From Prado023 sp963788325 (GTDB lineage: Bacteria; Actinomycetota; Actinomycetes; S36-B12; CAIYMF01): DNA of 64,000 bases. Where the stretch lies: positions 1-64,000 of the forward strand of contig CAWBGJ010000008.1 in the NCBI GenBank assembly GCA_963788325.1. Direction: 5' to 3'. A model generated the notes under the pieces. The model had not been told where the DNA came from. It ran no database searches and saw only the letters and a program-made list of their open reading frames with translations. Positions 9,301 to 18,176 of this stretch are shown one piece after another. The translations under genes and the position numbers were made by a program. The stretch's first letter is position 1. Every line of letters begins with the position of its first letter.

Positions 9301-10470
9301 CTAGCCGCGCTCGTCGATGGTGCGCTGGTACACGTCCACCGTGATCTTGGCGATCTTGTCCCAGCCGAACTGATCGACCGCGCGCTCGCGGCCGGCGGCG
9401 CCCATCGCCGCAGCCCGCGCCGGATCGGACATCACCGAGGTCAGCGCCGCGGCCAGCCCGGACTCGAAGCCTGCAGCGTCGGCCTCGTCGTAGTGGATCA
9501 GGTGTCCGGTCTCACCCTCGACCACGACCTCGGGGATCCCGCCGACATCGCTGGCCACGACCGCCGTCCGGCAGGCCATCGCCTCGAGGTTGACGATCCC
9601 CAGGGGCTCGTAGACCGACGGGCAGGCGAACACGCCCGCATGGGTCAGGGCCTGCACCAGGTGCGCCCGGCTGAGGTGCTCGTTGACCCACACCATGTTG
9701 GCCGCGCCCTTGGTCTCGCGCAGGGCTGCGACGCCGGCCTCGACCTCGGCACCCAGCTCCGGGGTGTCCGGTGAGGAGGCGATGAACACCAGGGGGATGT
9801 CGGGGTCCATGAGCGCCGCCGCCCGCAGCAGGTGCGCGATCCCCTTCTGGCGCGTGATCCGCCCGACGAACAGCACGTAGGGCCGGCTGGGATCGATGCC
9901 GACCGACTCGATCAGGTCGGTGTTCGGGTCGGGTTGGTAGAGCTGCGTGTCGATGCCGTTGTGCACGACCTCGACCTTCGCCGGGTCGACGTTCGGGTAG
10001 GAGTCAAGCACGTCGCCGCGCATGCCGTGGCTGACCGCGATGATCCGGTCGGCACCCTCGTAGGCAGTCTTCTCGATCCAGGATGACAGCCGGTAGCCGC
10101 CACCGAGCTGCTCGGCCTTCCACGGCCGCTTGGGCTCCAGCGAGTGCGCCGAGATGACATGCGGGATGTCGAGGTAGATGCCGCCGGCGTGCCCGGCGAA
10201 GTTCGCGTACCAGGTGTGGGAGTGCAGCAGCTGCGCACCCTCGCTGGCCGCGACCATGGCCAAGGAGATCCCCATGGTCTGCAGCGAGGCGTTCGCCGCG
10301 GCCAGGGTCTCGGGGACCTGGTGGGCGTTGGCGTCCTCGCGCGGGGCACCCCAGCACTGGACGTCGACATCGATGAGTTTGCGCAACTCGCGCGCGAGGT
10401 ACTCCACATGAACACCCGCGCCGCCGTAGGCCTCCGGGGGCCATTCCCGTGTCAGCAATCCGATTCGCAT
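9301..10470 (-). CDS. glgA: GT4 glycogen synthase / maltose-1-phosphate synthase
   Basis: Actinobacterial GlgA/GlgM-type GT4 glycosyltransferase of 389 aa using ADP-glucose, either to extend glycogen or to make alpha-maltose-1-phosphate. The N-terminal Rossmann domain begins MRIGLLTREWPPEAYGGAGV with the GGAGV acceptor loop. The C-terminal domain has VLFVGRITRQKG and the donor-binding SVYEPLGIVNLEAMAC (E-x7-E). It is divergent from glgC, the arrangement of Rv1212c/Rv1213 in M. tuberculosis, so the two probably share control. Whether the product is glycogen or maltose-1-phosphate cannot be told here. Confidence 0.9.
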   Translation of the reverse strand: MRIGLLTREWPPEAYGGAGVHVEYLARELRKLIDVDVQCWGAPREDANAHQVPETLAAANASLQTMGISLAMVAASEGAQLLHSHTWYANFAGHAGGIYLDIPHVISAHSLEPKRPWKAEQLGGGYRLSSWIEKTAYEGADRIIAVSHGMRGDVLDSYPNVDPAKVEVVHNGIDTQLYQPDPNTDLIESVGIDPSRPYVLFVGRITRQKGIAHLLRAAALMDPDIPLVFIASSPDTPELGAEVEAGVAALRETKGAANMVWVNEHLSRAHLVQALTHAGVFACPSVYEPLGIVNLEAMACRTAVVASDVGGIPEVVVEGETGHLIHYDEADAAGFESGLAAALTSVMSDPARAAAMGAAGRERAVDQFGWDKIAKITVDVYQRTIDERG

Positions 10471-10569
10471 GCTGGGAGCCTAGGCCGCGGTGCGGCCGTG
10501 TTGCGCGTCCGAGGGCTGCTGCCCTGCCCGGCAGCGCCCTCCGACGCGCCTGAACCGGGTGGGCATGAC

Positions 10570-10575
10570 TACCGT
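10570..10575 (+). promoter_or_regulatory. -10 element for leaderless glgC
   Basis: TACCGT, 6 nt before ATG 10582. Confidence 0.5.
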
Positions 10576-10581
10576 GGTGGC

Positions 10582-11799
10582 ATGCCGAATCGTCGAGTTC
10601 TTGGAATCGTCCTCGCAGGTGGAGCGGGCAAGCGACTGATGCCGCTGACCGCCGATCGCGCCAAGCCTGCCGTCCCGTTCGGGGGCAGCTACCGGTTGAT
10701 CGACTTCGTGCTCAGCAACCTGGTGAACGCTGGCTATCACCGGATCGCTGTGCTCACCCAGTACAAGTCCCACTCCCTGGACCGGCACATCACCCAGACC
10801 TGGGCGATGCCCGGCATCCTGGGCAACTACGTGACCGCCGTCCCGGCCCAGCAGCGCCTCGGCCCACGCTGGTACACCGGGTCCGCTGACGCGATCTACC
10901 AGAGCCTGAACCTGATCGAGGACGACGATCCGGACTACCTGATGGTGTTCGGCGCGGACAACATCTACCGGATGGACCCGCGCCAGATGCTCGACCAGCA
11001 CATAGAGACCGGTGCTGCGGTCACGGTCGCCGGCATCCGCAAGCCGCGCGCGGAGGCCACCGAGTTCGGCGTGATCGAGCAGGACGCGAGCTCCACGAGG
11101 ATCATGGCCTTCCACGAGAAGGTGCCCGACCCGCCGGCCATCCCCGGCTCCCCGGACGAGTCGTTCATCTCGATGGGCAACTACCTGTTCTCGCGCGAGG
11201 GGCTCGTGGAGAGTCTGCGTGCAGACGCCTCCGACGACACCTCCGTTCACGACATGGGCGGCAACATCATCCCGCAGCTCACCGAGCAGGGGTTGGCCCA
11301 CGTCTACGACTTCGGCACCAACGTCGTGCCCGGGGAGACCGAGCGTGACAAGGCCTACTGGAAGGACGTCGGCTCGATCGACGCCTACCACGAGGCGCAC
11401 ATGGACCTGGTCAGCGTGCACCCCATCTTCAACCTCTACAACCGCGACTGGCCGATCATCACCAGCTCGCTGGGCTCCCCGCCGCCCGCGAAGTTCGTCG
11501 AGGGTGGCAACGCCCACGAGTCGATCATCGGAGCCGGCACGGTCATCGCCGGTGGGCACGTGCGCTCCTCGGTGCTGTCCCACGACGTGCGGGTGGCGCA
11601 GGGCGCCTACGTCGAGGGGGCCGTCCTGCTGCCCGGGGTGCGGATCGGCCGCGGTGCGGTGGTGCGCAACGCGATCCTGGACAAGAACGTCATCGTGCCC
11701 GACGGCGCCCAGGTGGGAGTGCACCTCGACGCTGACCGGGAGCGGTTCACCGTCTCCGAGGGTGGGATCGTGGCAGTCGGCAAGGGCATCACGATCTGA
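10582..11799 (+). CDS. glgC: Glucose-1-phosphate adenylyltransferase
   Basis: Makes ADP-glucose from ATP and glucose-1-phosphate, the donor for the divergent glgA/glgM product. 405 aa. The N-terminal nucleotidyltransferase domain has VLAGGAGKRLMPLT and AKPAVPFGGSYRLIDF, with SLNLIEDDDPDYLMVFGADN. The C-terminal left-handed beta-helix runs from about SIIGAGTVIAGG. The frame stays open far upstream, but homology and the -10 element both fix the start at ATG 10582. Confidence 0.95.
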   Translation: MPNRRVLGIVLAGGAGKRLMPLTADRAKPAVPFGGSYRLIDFVLSNLVNAGYHRIAVLTQYKSHSLDRHITQTWAMPGILGNYVTAVPAQQRLGPRWYTGSADAIYQSLNLIEDDDPDYLMVFGADNIYRMDPRQMLDQHIETGAAVTVAGIRKPRAEATEFGVIEQDASSTRIMAFHEKVPDPPAIPGSPDESFISMGNYLFSREGLVESLRADASDDTSVHDMGGNIIPQLTEQGLAHVYDFGTNVVPGETERDKAYWKDVGSIDAYHEAHMDLVSVHPIFNLYNRDWPIITSSLGSPPPAKFVEGGNAHESIIGAGTVIAGGHVRSSVLSHDVRVAQGAYVEGAVLLPGVRIGRGAVVRNAILDKNVIVPDGAQVGVHLDADRERFTVSEGGIVAVGKGITI

Positions 11800-11844
11800 T
11801 CGCTGCACCTGCCGGGCCGCCGACGATCGACCTGGCCGCTTGTT

Positions 11845-11879
11845 TCATCGATCTGGCCCTCATACCGCCGGATCGATGA
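11845..11879. repeat. Palindromic element, family B copy 1
   Basis: TCATCGATC at 11845-11853 pairs with GATCGATGA at 11871-11879 across a 17-nt loop. Same core arms and same loop length as the longer element at 27655-27703. Located 46 bp past the glgC stop, in the gap before a convergent gene. Confidence 0.6.
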
Positions 11880-11915
11880 TCCACGCCGCCGGCGGCACAC
11901 CGAGGCGGGACCCGG

Positions 11916-12107
11916 CTACTTCTTGAACGCCTTGCACTTGTCGCCGAGGTGCGCTGCGGCGTCCTCGCGGGCCTTCTTGCGCGAGCGTCGGCCGGGGCCG
12001 GCCCAGCCGCAGTCACAACGAGCCTGGGTGAAGTTCTTCTTGTCCACAAGGTGCAGTGGGGTGTCGTGCCGCCCGAGGTCGGGGACCTTGTCGTCCTTCT
12101 TGCTCAT
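11916..12107 (-). CDS. Small Cys/His-rich conserved protein
   Basis: 63-aa basic protein. It carries RCDCGWAGPGRRSRKKARED in the middle, followed by AAAH and a late Cys. The two close cysteines, the His and the last Cys could bind one zinc ion. Small proteins of this shape occur widely in actinobacteria with no assigned function. ATG 12107 is preferred over GTG 12110 because GAGGAGG lies just upstream. Divergent from copZ. Confidence 0.7.
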   Translation of the reverse strand: MSKKDDKVPDLGRHDTPLHLVDKKNFTQARCDCGWAGPGRRSRKKAREDAAAHLGDKCKAFKK

Positions 12108-12154
12108 CACGCCTCCTCGGTCTCGGGCACTCTACGCGGCCGGGCTTGCCGAGT

Positions 12155-12160
12155 TACGCT
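12155..12160 (+). promoter_or_regulatory. -10 element for leaderless copZ-like gene
   Basis: TACGCT, 6 nt before ATG 12167. Confidence 0.55.
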
Positions 12161-12166
12161 GGGCCC

Positions 12167-12370
12167 ATGTCGACCAGCACCTGGACAGTCACCGGAATGA
12201 CCTGCGAGCACTGCGTCAAGGCCGTCACCGAGGAGGTGTCGGGGATCGAGGGCGTCACCGCCGTGGAGGTCGACCTGGTCACCGGGGGCGTCACCGTCAC
12301 CGCGGATTCCGACCCCACCCGCGAGGCCGTGGCCGCCGCGGTGGATGAGGCCGGATACGCCCTGGCCTGA
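12167..12370 (+). CDS. copZ: Heavy-metal-associated (HMA) domain copper chaperone
   Basis: 67-aa single HMA domain with the metal site GMTCEHC (Cys13, Cys16), ferredoxin-like fold expected. Binds Cu(I) and delivers it to P-type ATPases or a repressor; no such partner is in this window. The start at ATG 12167 is supported by the -10 element and by homology; the upstream frame is non-conserved. The HMG-CoA-lyase-like gene begins 2 nt after its stop, so both may be on one transcript. Confidence 0.88.
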   Translation: MSTSTWTVTGMTCEHCVKAVTEEVSGIEGVTAVEVDLVTGGVTVTADSDPTREAVAAAVDEAGYALA

Positions 12371-12372
12371 TC

Positions 12373-13272
12373 GTGGGCGCCATCGAGATCGTCGAGGTCA
12401 GCGCCCGGGATGGGCTGCAGAACGATCCTGCCCGGCTGAGCACCGCGCAGAAGGTCGAGCTCATCGGCCGCTGCGCCGACGCCGGGCTGCGCCGCGCCGA
12501 GATCGCCTCGTTCGTGCACCCGAGGCTCGTGCCGCAGATGGCCGACGCGGAGGCCGTGGTGGCCGGGGTGCGGGCCAGCGTGCCCGGACCTGCCTCATGG
12601 ATCGGGCTCGTGCTCAACACCCGCGGGTTCCACCGGGCCGCCGCGTCCGGTGTCGATGAGGTCAACTGCGTCGTGTCGGTCACCGACGAGTTCTCGCACG
12701 CCAACCAGGGCATGAGCAGCGCCGAGGCGGTGGCCGTCGTGGCCGAGGTTGTGCCCCTGGCGCTCGCCGCGGGGATCCGGCCCACCGTCACGCTGTCGGT
12801 GGCGTTCGGCTGCCCGTTCGCCGGTGAGGTGCCCCTGGACGCGCTGCGCTGCGTGGTCGAGGCTGTGGCCGGCACGGGTGTCACCGAGATCGCGATCGCC
12901 GACACGATCGGTGTGGCCGTGCCGCACCACGTCAGCGAGCGGGTCGCCGCGACGCGTGCCCTGATCGGCGACCTGCCCCTACGCGCGCACTTCCACAACA
13001 CCCGCAACACGGGTTACGCCAACGCGCTGGCGGCTGCGGACGCGGGTGTGGACGTCCTCGATGCCAGCCTCGGCGGCATCGGCGGCTGCCCCTTCGCGCC
13101 ACGCGCCACGGGCAACATCGCCACCGAGGACCTCGTCTTCGCCCTGCACCGCAGCGGGTTCACGACCGGGGTCGACCTCGAGGCCGCGATCGCCGCCAGC
13201 GAGTGGCTGGGTGCGCAGCTGGGTCGCGAGCTGCCTGCGTACCTGCCCAAGGCGGGCCCGTTCCCGGCCTGA
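12373..13272 (+). CDS. mvaB: Hydroxymethylglutaryl-CoA lyase family enzyme
   Basis: 299-aa TIM-barrel enzyme of the HMGL-like family. The N-terminal strand has EVSARDGLQNDP (metal-binding Asp), the C-terminal side has FHNTRNTGYANALAA with the metal histidine, and the loop LGGIGGCPFAPRATGN contains the catalytic Cys of HMG-CoA lyases. It would cleave HMG-CoA to acetyl-CoA and acetoacetate in leucine degradation. No other leucine catabolic gene is next to it, so a related acyl-CoA substrate is possible. GTG start at 12373. Confidence 0.85.
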   Translation: MGAIEIVEVSARDGLQNDPARLSTAQKVELIGRCADAGLRRAEIASFVHPRLVPQMADAEAVVAGVRASVPGPASWIGLVLNTRGFHRAAASGVDEVNCVVSVTDEFSHANQGMSSAEAVAVVAEVVPLALAAGIRPTVTLSVAFGCPFAGEVPLDALRCVVEAVAGTGVTEIAIADTIGVAVPHHVSERVAATRALIGDLPLRAHFHNTRNTGYANALAAADAGVDVLDASLGGIGGCPFAPRATGNIATEDLVFALHRSGFTTGVDLEAAIAASEWLGAQLGRELPAYLPKAGPFPA

Positions 13273-13357
13273 TCCAGGCGCCCGCAGGCCCGGACGCACC
13301 CACGTGTCCGATATCACAGTCGCCGGCCGTGCTCGGGACCCCAACCGCACAGGCGGA

Positions 13358-13375
13358 GTTCACCGCGTGTTCACC
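13358..13375. promoter_or_regulatory. PHO box upstream of pstS
   Basis: GTTCACC at 13358-13364 and again at 13369-13375, an exact 11-bp spacing. It lies about 80 bp before the pstS start. This is the best-formed PHO box in the window. Confidence 0.8.
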
Positions 13376-13455
13376 GCGACAGCGCCAGCCATTCCCACAG
13401 TGGTCCTAGCGTCCGTGCTGTCCGACAGACCTACGAACACACAGGAGCAACCACG

Positions 13456-14541
13456 GTGAAGAACCGTCTCGTCGCGGGAGCCGCCATCTCGGCCGCGCTC
13501 GCGCTCACCCTCGCCGGCTGCAGCGACTCCGGCACCACCGACACCGGCGCCTCCGGCGACGCCGGTTCGGGCCTCTCCGGCAGCATCAAGGCCTCGGGCT
13601 CCTCGGCCCAGAAGAACGCGATGGCCGAATGGATCAACGCCTTCCAGACCAAGAACGAGGGCGTCACGATCGACTACCAGGCCAACGGGTCCGGCGCCGG
13701 CATCCAGGACTTCATCAACAACCAGACCGCCTTCGGTGGCTCCGATGCCGCGATCTCGGGCGAGGACAAGACCGCGGCCGATGCCCGGTGCACCGGCGGC
13801 GAGACGATCAACATCCCGATGGTCGGCGGCGCGATCGCCCTGGCCTACAACGTCGAGGGTGTCGACAGCCTGACGCTGACCCCCGAGGTCATCGCGGGGA
13901 TCTTCGACAGCTCGATCACGAAGTGGAACGACCCGAAGATCGCCGACATCAACGCCGGCGTGACCCTGCCCGATGCGCCCATCGCGCAGTTCCACCGCAG
14001 CGACGAGTCCGGCACGACCGCCAACTTCACCGCCTACCTGGCAGCGACCGCGCCCGACGAGTGGACGTTCGAGGTTGGCAAGGCGTGGACCGCTCCCGGT
14101 GGCCAGGGCTCCAAGGGCAGCGACGGCGTCGCCTCCTCGCTGACCTCGACCCCGAACTCCATCGGCTACGTCGAGCTGTCCTTCGTCCTCGACGGTGACC
14201 TCAAGGCCGCCATGGTCGACAACGGTGGCGGCGCGGTCGAGGCCACCTCGGCCAACGCCGCCACGGCGATCTCCTCGGCTGCGATCGTGGGCCAGGGCAA
14301 CGATCTCGCCCTGGAGCTCGATCCGACCATCTCCGACGCCGGTGCCTACCCGATCGTCCTGGTGACCTACGAGATCACCTGCTCGACCGGCCTGCCGGCC
14401 GCCGACCTGGCCATCGTCAAGCCGTTCCTGCAGTACACGGCCAGCACCGAGGGCCAGGGCATCCTCGAGGGGATCGGATACGTTCCGATCACCGGCGAGC
14501 TGCTCGCCAAGGTTCAGGCCTCCGTCGAGGCCCTGGCCTGA
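13456..14541 (+). CDS. pstS: Phosphate-binding lipoprotein PstS
   Basis: Substrate-binding component of the high-affinity phosphate ABC importer. 361 aa with a lipoprotein signal peptide and lipobox LAGC (Cys22). The ligand-binding motifs ASGSSAQKNAM, ANGSGAGIQDF and RSDESGTTANF are those of PstS. GTG start; the gene heads pstSCAB and follows a PHO box, so it should be induced on phosphate starvation. A strong hairpin after its stop may keep pstS expression above that of the permease genes. Confidence 0.96.
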   Translation: MKNRLVAGAAISAALALTLAGCSDSGTTDTGASGDAGSGLSGSIKASGSSAQKNAMAEWINAFQTKNEGVTIDYQANGSGAGIQDFINNQTAFGGSDAAISGEDKTAADARCTGGETINIPMVGGAIALAYNVEGVDSLTLTPEVIAGIFDSSITKWNDPKIADINAGVTLPDAPIAQFHRSDESGTTANFTAYLAATAPDEWTFEVGKAWTAPGGQGSKGSDGVASSLTSTPNSIGYVELSFVLDGDLKAAMVDNGGGAVEATSANAATAISSAAIVGQGNDLALELDPTISDAGAYPIVLVTYEITCSTGLPAADLAIVKPFLQYTASTEGQGILEGIGYVPITGELLAKVQASVEALA

Positions 14542-14558
14542 CGAACACCTGATGGACC

Positions 14559-14599
14559 GGTTCTGGGGCGCGGGCCGACCGCGCCCGTGCCCCAGAACC
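14559..14599 (+). terminator. Hairpin between pstS and pstC (attenuator-like)
   Basis: Arms 14559-14575 and 14583-14599 are 17 nt with one mismatch, around a 7-nt loop; no T-run follows. A partial terminator or 3' stabiliser between pstS and pstC is the usual arrangement, giving excess binding protein. A TAGCCT at 14608-14613 might be an internal promoter. Confidence 0.7.
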
Positions 14600-14645
14600 G
14601 CATCCCCTAGCCTGAACACCATCCCAGACATGAGACGAGACCAGG

Positions 14646-15617
14646 ATGGCTGACGCGACGACCAGCAGCGAGGCCTCGCCCATCAGCGGCGCGAGTGTGC
14701 GCCGGGGCGACCGGGTCTTCGGCGGTGTTTCGAAGTACGCCGGGATCACAGTCCTGGTGATCATGGCCGCCATCGCGGTGTTCCTGGTCTGGAAGTCCAT
14801 CCCGTCGCTGACCACCAACACCGCCAACTTCTTCACCGAGCAGTCGTGGAACCCCGACGGAGACCCTGCGGTGTTCGGCATCGCGGCCCTGGCCTTCGGG
14901 ACGCTGGTGTCGGCCACGATCGCCATGATCCTGGCGGTGCCCGTCGGGATCGGGATCGCGCTGTTCATCGTGCTGTACGCCCCGCGGCGGCTGGCCGCCA
15001 CGCTGGCCTTCATCACCGACCTGCTGGCTGCGGTGCCCTCGATCATCTTCGGCCTGTGGGGCTTGGAGGTCCTGATCTCGGGCAGTGAGGGCATCCAGCG
15101 CTGGATGAGCGACTACCTCGGCTGGACGATCATCTTCAGCAACACCCTGGACCTGTACGGCAAGAGCATCTTCATCGCCTCGCTCGTCCTGGCCATCATG
15201 ATCCTGCCCACGGTGGCTGCCGTCAGCCGCGAGGTCATCCTCCAGGTGCCACCGGGCCACAAGGAGGCGGCGCTGGCGCTGGGCGCCACCCGCTGGGAGA
15301 TGGTGCGGATGGCGGTGTTCCCGTTCGCCAAGCCGGGCATGATCTCCGCGGCGATGCTCGGGCTGGGTCGGGCCCTGGGCGAGACGATCGCCGTGGCGCT
15401 GATCCTCTCGGCGGCCTTCACGATCAACGTCCACCTCACCGAGCCCGGCGGCAACACGTTCGCCGCGAACATCGCGCTGAAGTGGAACGAGGCGGGCAGC
15501 AACGGACTGTCGGCCCTGATCGCCAGCGGCCTGGTGCTGTTCTTCCTCACCCTGACCGTCAACATGATCGCCCGGTGGATCATCGCCCGGCGCGCGGAAT
15601 TCTCGGGGGCGAACTGA
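14646..15617 (+). CDS. pstC: Phosphate ABC transporter permease PstC
   Basis: Membrane subunit of the Pst importer, 323 aa, six hydrophobic helices. The cytoplasmic EAA loop EAALALGATRWEMVRMAVFP contacts PstB. After the first helix comes an extracytoplasmic segment with NFFTEQSWNPDGDPAVFG typical of PstC. ATG 14646 lies 7 nt after a GACGAGACCAGG stretch. Followed by pstA with one base between stop and start. Confidence 0.95.
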   Translation: MADATTSSEASPISGASVRRGDRVFGGVSKYAGITVLVIMAAIAVFLVWKSIPSLTTNTANFFTEQSWNPDGDPAVFGIAALAFGTLVSATIAMILAVPVGIGIALFIVLYAPRRLAATLAFITDLLAAVPSIIFGLWGLEVLISGSEGIQRWMSDYLGWTIIFSNTLDLYGKSIFIASLVLAIMILPTVAAVSREVILQVPPGHKEAALALGATRWEMVRMAVFPFAKPGMISAAMLGLGRALGETIAVALILSAAFTINVHLTEPGGNTFAANIALKWNEAGSNGLSALIASGLVLFFLTLTVNMIARWIIARRAEFSGAN

Positions 15618-15618
15618 C

Positions 15619-16674
15619 ATGACGACCACCTTGGACACCCAGCCCTCGACCCACGACTCGCTCAAGGGCGGCACGCTGCCCCGATGGGCCCCCGGGCTCG
15701 TGGGTGCGATCGCAGTCGGTGGCGCCGTTGCCCTGAACGCCACGACCGGCCTCGCGGGCTGGTTCGGCACGACCGTCGTCGGCGCGCTGATCTTCGTGGT
15801 CCTCCAGAGCATCTGGAGCTTCGCGGTCGAGGGCAAGCGCCACGCGGTCGACCGCCTGGCCACCACGGCCGTCTACTCCACGTTCGTGATCGCCATCGTC
15901 CCGCTGGTCTCCGTGCTGTTCACGGTGCTGGTCAAGGGCCTGAAGGTGATGAGCTGGGACTTCCTGACCCTGTCCATGCGCAACATCAGCCCGCGCAGTC
16001 CCGGCGGTGGCGCTGGCCACGCGATCGTCGGGACTCTCGAGCAGGTCGCGATCGCCGCAGCGTTCGCGATCCCGGTCGGCATCCTGGCGGCGATCTTCCT
16101 CGTGGAGTACGGCCGGGGCCGGCTGGCGAAGGCCATCTCCTTCTTCGTCGACGTGATGACCGGCATCCCCTCGATCGTCGCAGGCCTGTTCATCTTCACA
16201 GCCTTCGTGCTGGGCCTGGGCCTGGAGCGATCCGGGTTCGCCGCAGCCCTGGCCCTGGCCATCCTGATGCTGCCGGTGATCATCCGCACCACCGAGGAGA
16301 TGCTGCGGATCGTGCCCAACGACCTGCGCGAGGCCTCCTACGCCCTGGGCGTGCCAAAGTGGCGGACCGTGCTCAAGGTCGTGCTCCCGACGTCGCTGGC
16401 CGGGATCGTCACCGGCGCGATGCTGGCTGTGGCGCGCGTGGCCGGCGAGACCGCGCCTCTGCTGCTCACCACGTTCCTGACCCAGAGCTACAACAACAAC
16501 CCGTTCTCCGGACCGCAGGCCGCCCTCCCCACGTTCATCTGGGACCAGATCACCAGCGGCACCCCGGCATCGGTCGATCGGGCCTGGGCCGGAGCCCTGG
16601 TCCTGATCACCCTGATCATGTTCTTCTACATCGTCGCGAAGCTCCTTGCCAACCGCTTCGCACCGAAGGGATGA
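15619..16674 (+). CDS. pstA: Phosphate ABC transporter permease PstA
   Basis: Second membrane subunit of the Pst importer, 351 aa. Extra N-terminal hydrophobic segments (residues ~30-80) precede the six-helix permease core. The EAA loop is EASYALGVPKWRTVLKVVLP. It pairs with PstC to form the channel and with PstB for energy. Confidence 0.95.
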   Translation: MTTTLDTQPSTHDSLKGGTLPRWAPGLVGAIAVGGAVALNATTGLAGWFGTTVVGALIFVVLQSIWSFAVEGKRHAVDRLATTAVYSTFVIAIVPLVSVLFTVLVKGLKVMSWDFLTLSMRNISPRSPGGGAGHAIVGTLEQVAIAAAFAIPVGILAAIFLVEYGRGRLAKAISFFVDVMTGIPSIVAGLFIFTAFVLGLGLERSGFAAALALAILMLPVIIRTTEEMLRIVPNDLREASYALGVPKWRTVLKVVLPTSLAGIVTGAMLAVARVAGETAPLLLTTFLTQSYNNNPFSGPQAALPTFIWDQITSGTPASVDRAWAGALVLITLIMFFYIVAKLLANRFAPKG

Positions 16675-16685
16675 GGCCCCCGCCC

Positions 16686-17465
16686 ATGAGCAAGTCCATC
16701 ACGATGAAGGACGTCGACATCTACTACGGCTCCTTCAAGGCCGTCGAGGCCGTGTCGCTGGAGGTCGCACGCAACTCGGTCACGGCGTTCATCGGGCCCT
16801 CGGGCTGCGGCAAGTCGACCGTGCTGCGCACGATCAACCGGATGCACGAGGTGATCCCCGGCGCCCGGGTCGAGGGCAGCGTGCTGCTCGACGACGAGGA
16901 CATCTACGGACGCGGCGTCGACCCGGTCAACGTGCGACGCACGATCGGCATGGTCTTCCAGCGGCCCAACCCGTTCCCGACGATGTCGATCGCGGAGAAC
17001 GTCCTGGCCGGGGTGCGCCTGGCCGGCGAGCGGATGAGCAAGTCGCAGGCGGCCGACGTCGTGGAGGAGTCCCTGCGTGGGGCGAACCTCTGGGAGGAGG
17101 TCAAGGACCGCCTCGACCGACCCGGTTCCGGGCTGTCCGGCGGCCAGCAGCAACGGCTGTGCATCGCCCGGGCGATCGCCGTGAAGCCGCAGGTGCTGCT
17201 CATGGACGAGCCGTGCTCGGCGCTGGACCCGATCTCCACCCTGGCCATCGAGGACCTGATCCGCGAGCTCGTCGAGCAGTACACGATCGTGATCGTGACC
17301 CACAACATGCAGCAGGCGGGACGGGTGTCGGACACCACGGGCTTCTTCAACCTGGCCGGGGTCGGCCAGCCGGGTCGGCTGGTCGAGATGGGTTCCACCA
17401 CCGACATCTTCTCCAACCCGACCCAGCCCGCCACCGAGGACTACATCTCCGGCCGTTTCGGCTGA
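16686..17465 (+). CDS. pstB: Phosphate ABC transporter ATPase PstB
   Basis: ATPase of the Pst importer, 259 aa. Walker A GPSGCGKST, the family-typical TINRMHEVIPGARVEG, Q-loop FQRPNPFP, signature LSGGQQQR, Walker B VLLMDEP and switch His in VTHNMQQA. The open frame runs on upstream through pstA, but ATG 16686, 11 nt after the pstA stop, is the homologous start. Last gene of the operon; the next gene is convergent after 15 bp. Confidence 0.96.
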   Translation: MSKSITMKDVDIYYGSFKAVEAVSLEVARNSVTAFIGPSGCGKSTVLRTINRMHEVIPGARVEGSVLLDDEDIYGRGVDPVNVRRTIGMVFQRPNPFPTMSIAENVLAGVRLAGERMSKSQAADVVEESLRGANLWEEVKDRLDRPGSGLSGGQQQRLCIARAIAVKPQVLLMDEPCSALDPISTLAIEDLIRELVEQYTIVIVTHNMQQAGRVSDTTGFFNLAGVGQPGRLVEMGSTTDIFSNPTQPATEDYISGRFG

Positions 17466-17480
17466 TCCGCCGCGCCTGGG

Positions 17481-17939
17481 TCAGTCGCTCTCGGCGAGGG
17501 CTGCCAGACGCCTGATCGAGTCGTCCAGACTCTCGGACGTGGTTGCGCGGGCGCGGGGTAGGCGCTTCTCGTCGGTCAGGGCGGTCCAGTCGTAGGTGTG
17601 CGTGACGCGCGTGCGGGACGAGTCGATCGATTCGAGCTCCCATCGCCAGAGGTGCCCAGGCGGCACCTGCCCCGGCTCCGCCGGCAGCCACGCGATCCGG
17701 GCACCCTCGTCGAACTCGACCACGTGGTTCTCCCGGACCGCGCCCTTCGTGATCGTCATGGTGAACACCGCGCCGACGCCGCGGACCCGCTGGCCTGGTT
17801 CCGCCTGCGCGAGGTTGTCGTTGCCGTCCCAGCGCGGCTGCTGGGTGGGCTCTGCGATGAGTTCGAAGATGCGCTCGGCGCCGGCCTCGAGGTCACGGCT
17901 CGCGCTGACGATGCGGGGGACCTCGTCGTCGGTGGGCAT
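17481..17939 (-). CDS. SRPBCC (START/polyketide cyclase-like) protein
   Basis: 152-aa lipid-binding-fold protein. It has the N-terminal AGAERIFELIAEPTQQPRWDG, a central antiparallel sheet with ENHVVEFDEGARIAWLP and RVTHTYDW, and a long C-terminal helix ending ESLDDSIRRLAALAE. Proteins of this fold bind hydrophobic ligands; nothing narrows the role. The open frame extends into the repeat region upstream, but the fold starts at ATG 17939. Confidence 0.8.
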   Translation of the reverse strand: MPTDDEVPRIVSASRDLEAGAERIFELIAEPTQQPRWDGNDNLAQAEPGQRVRGVGAVFTMTITKGAVRENHVVEFDEGARIAWLPAEPGQVPPGHLWRWELESIDSSRTRVTHTYDWTALTDEKRLPRARATTSESLDDSIRRLAALAESD

Positions 17940-18176
17940 GGCCCCAGTAGAGCACGCGGCAGGGCGGTCACTCGATCCGTGCCGGGCCTCAGCAGGCGCC
18001 CCCGCGGCAGCGGATTCCCCGACTGAACCCACCGCCCGGCGCTGTTTTCCTCGCGCGCCCGGCCCCGTCGCGTTGCATTGCTGGGCCTGGCCTGGTGTGG
18101 CGGGAGCGCTCGATGACCCTGGGCACGCCCGCCCGGAGCCGCAGGAGGTGCACGCGCCGCCTCCCGGTGGACGCGG

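Noticed and set aside
10144..10581. N-terminal extension of the glgC frame
   Set aside because: It is antisense to glgA; the conserved GlgC start and a -10 element are at 10582.
13456..13530. Twin-arginine signal in PstS or MalE
   Set aside because: The N-termini carry ordinary lipoprotein signals with no RRxFLK motif followed by the expected n-region.
15684..16685. N-terminal extension of the pstB frame
   Set aside because: It reads through pstA in another frame; PstB homology begins at ATG 16686.
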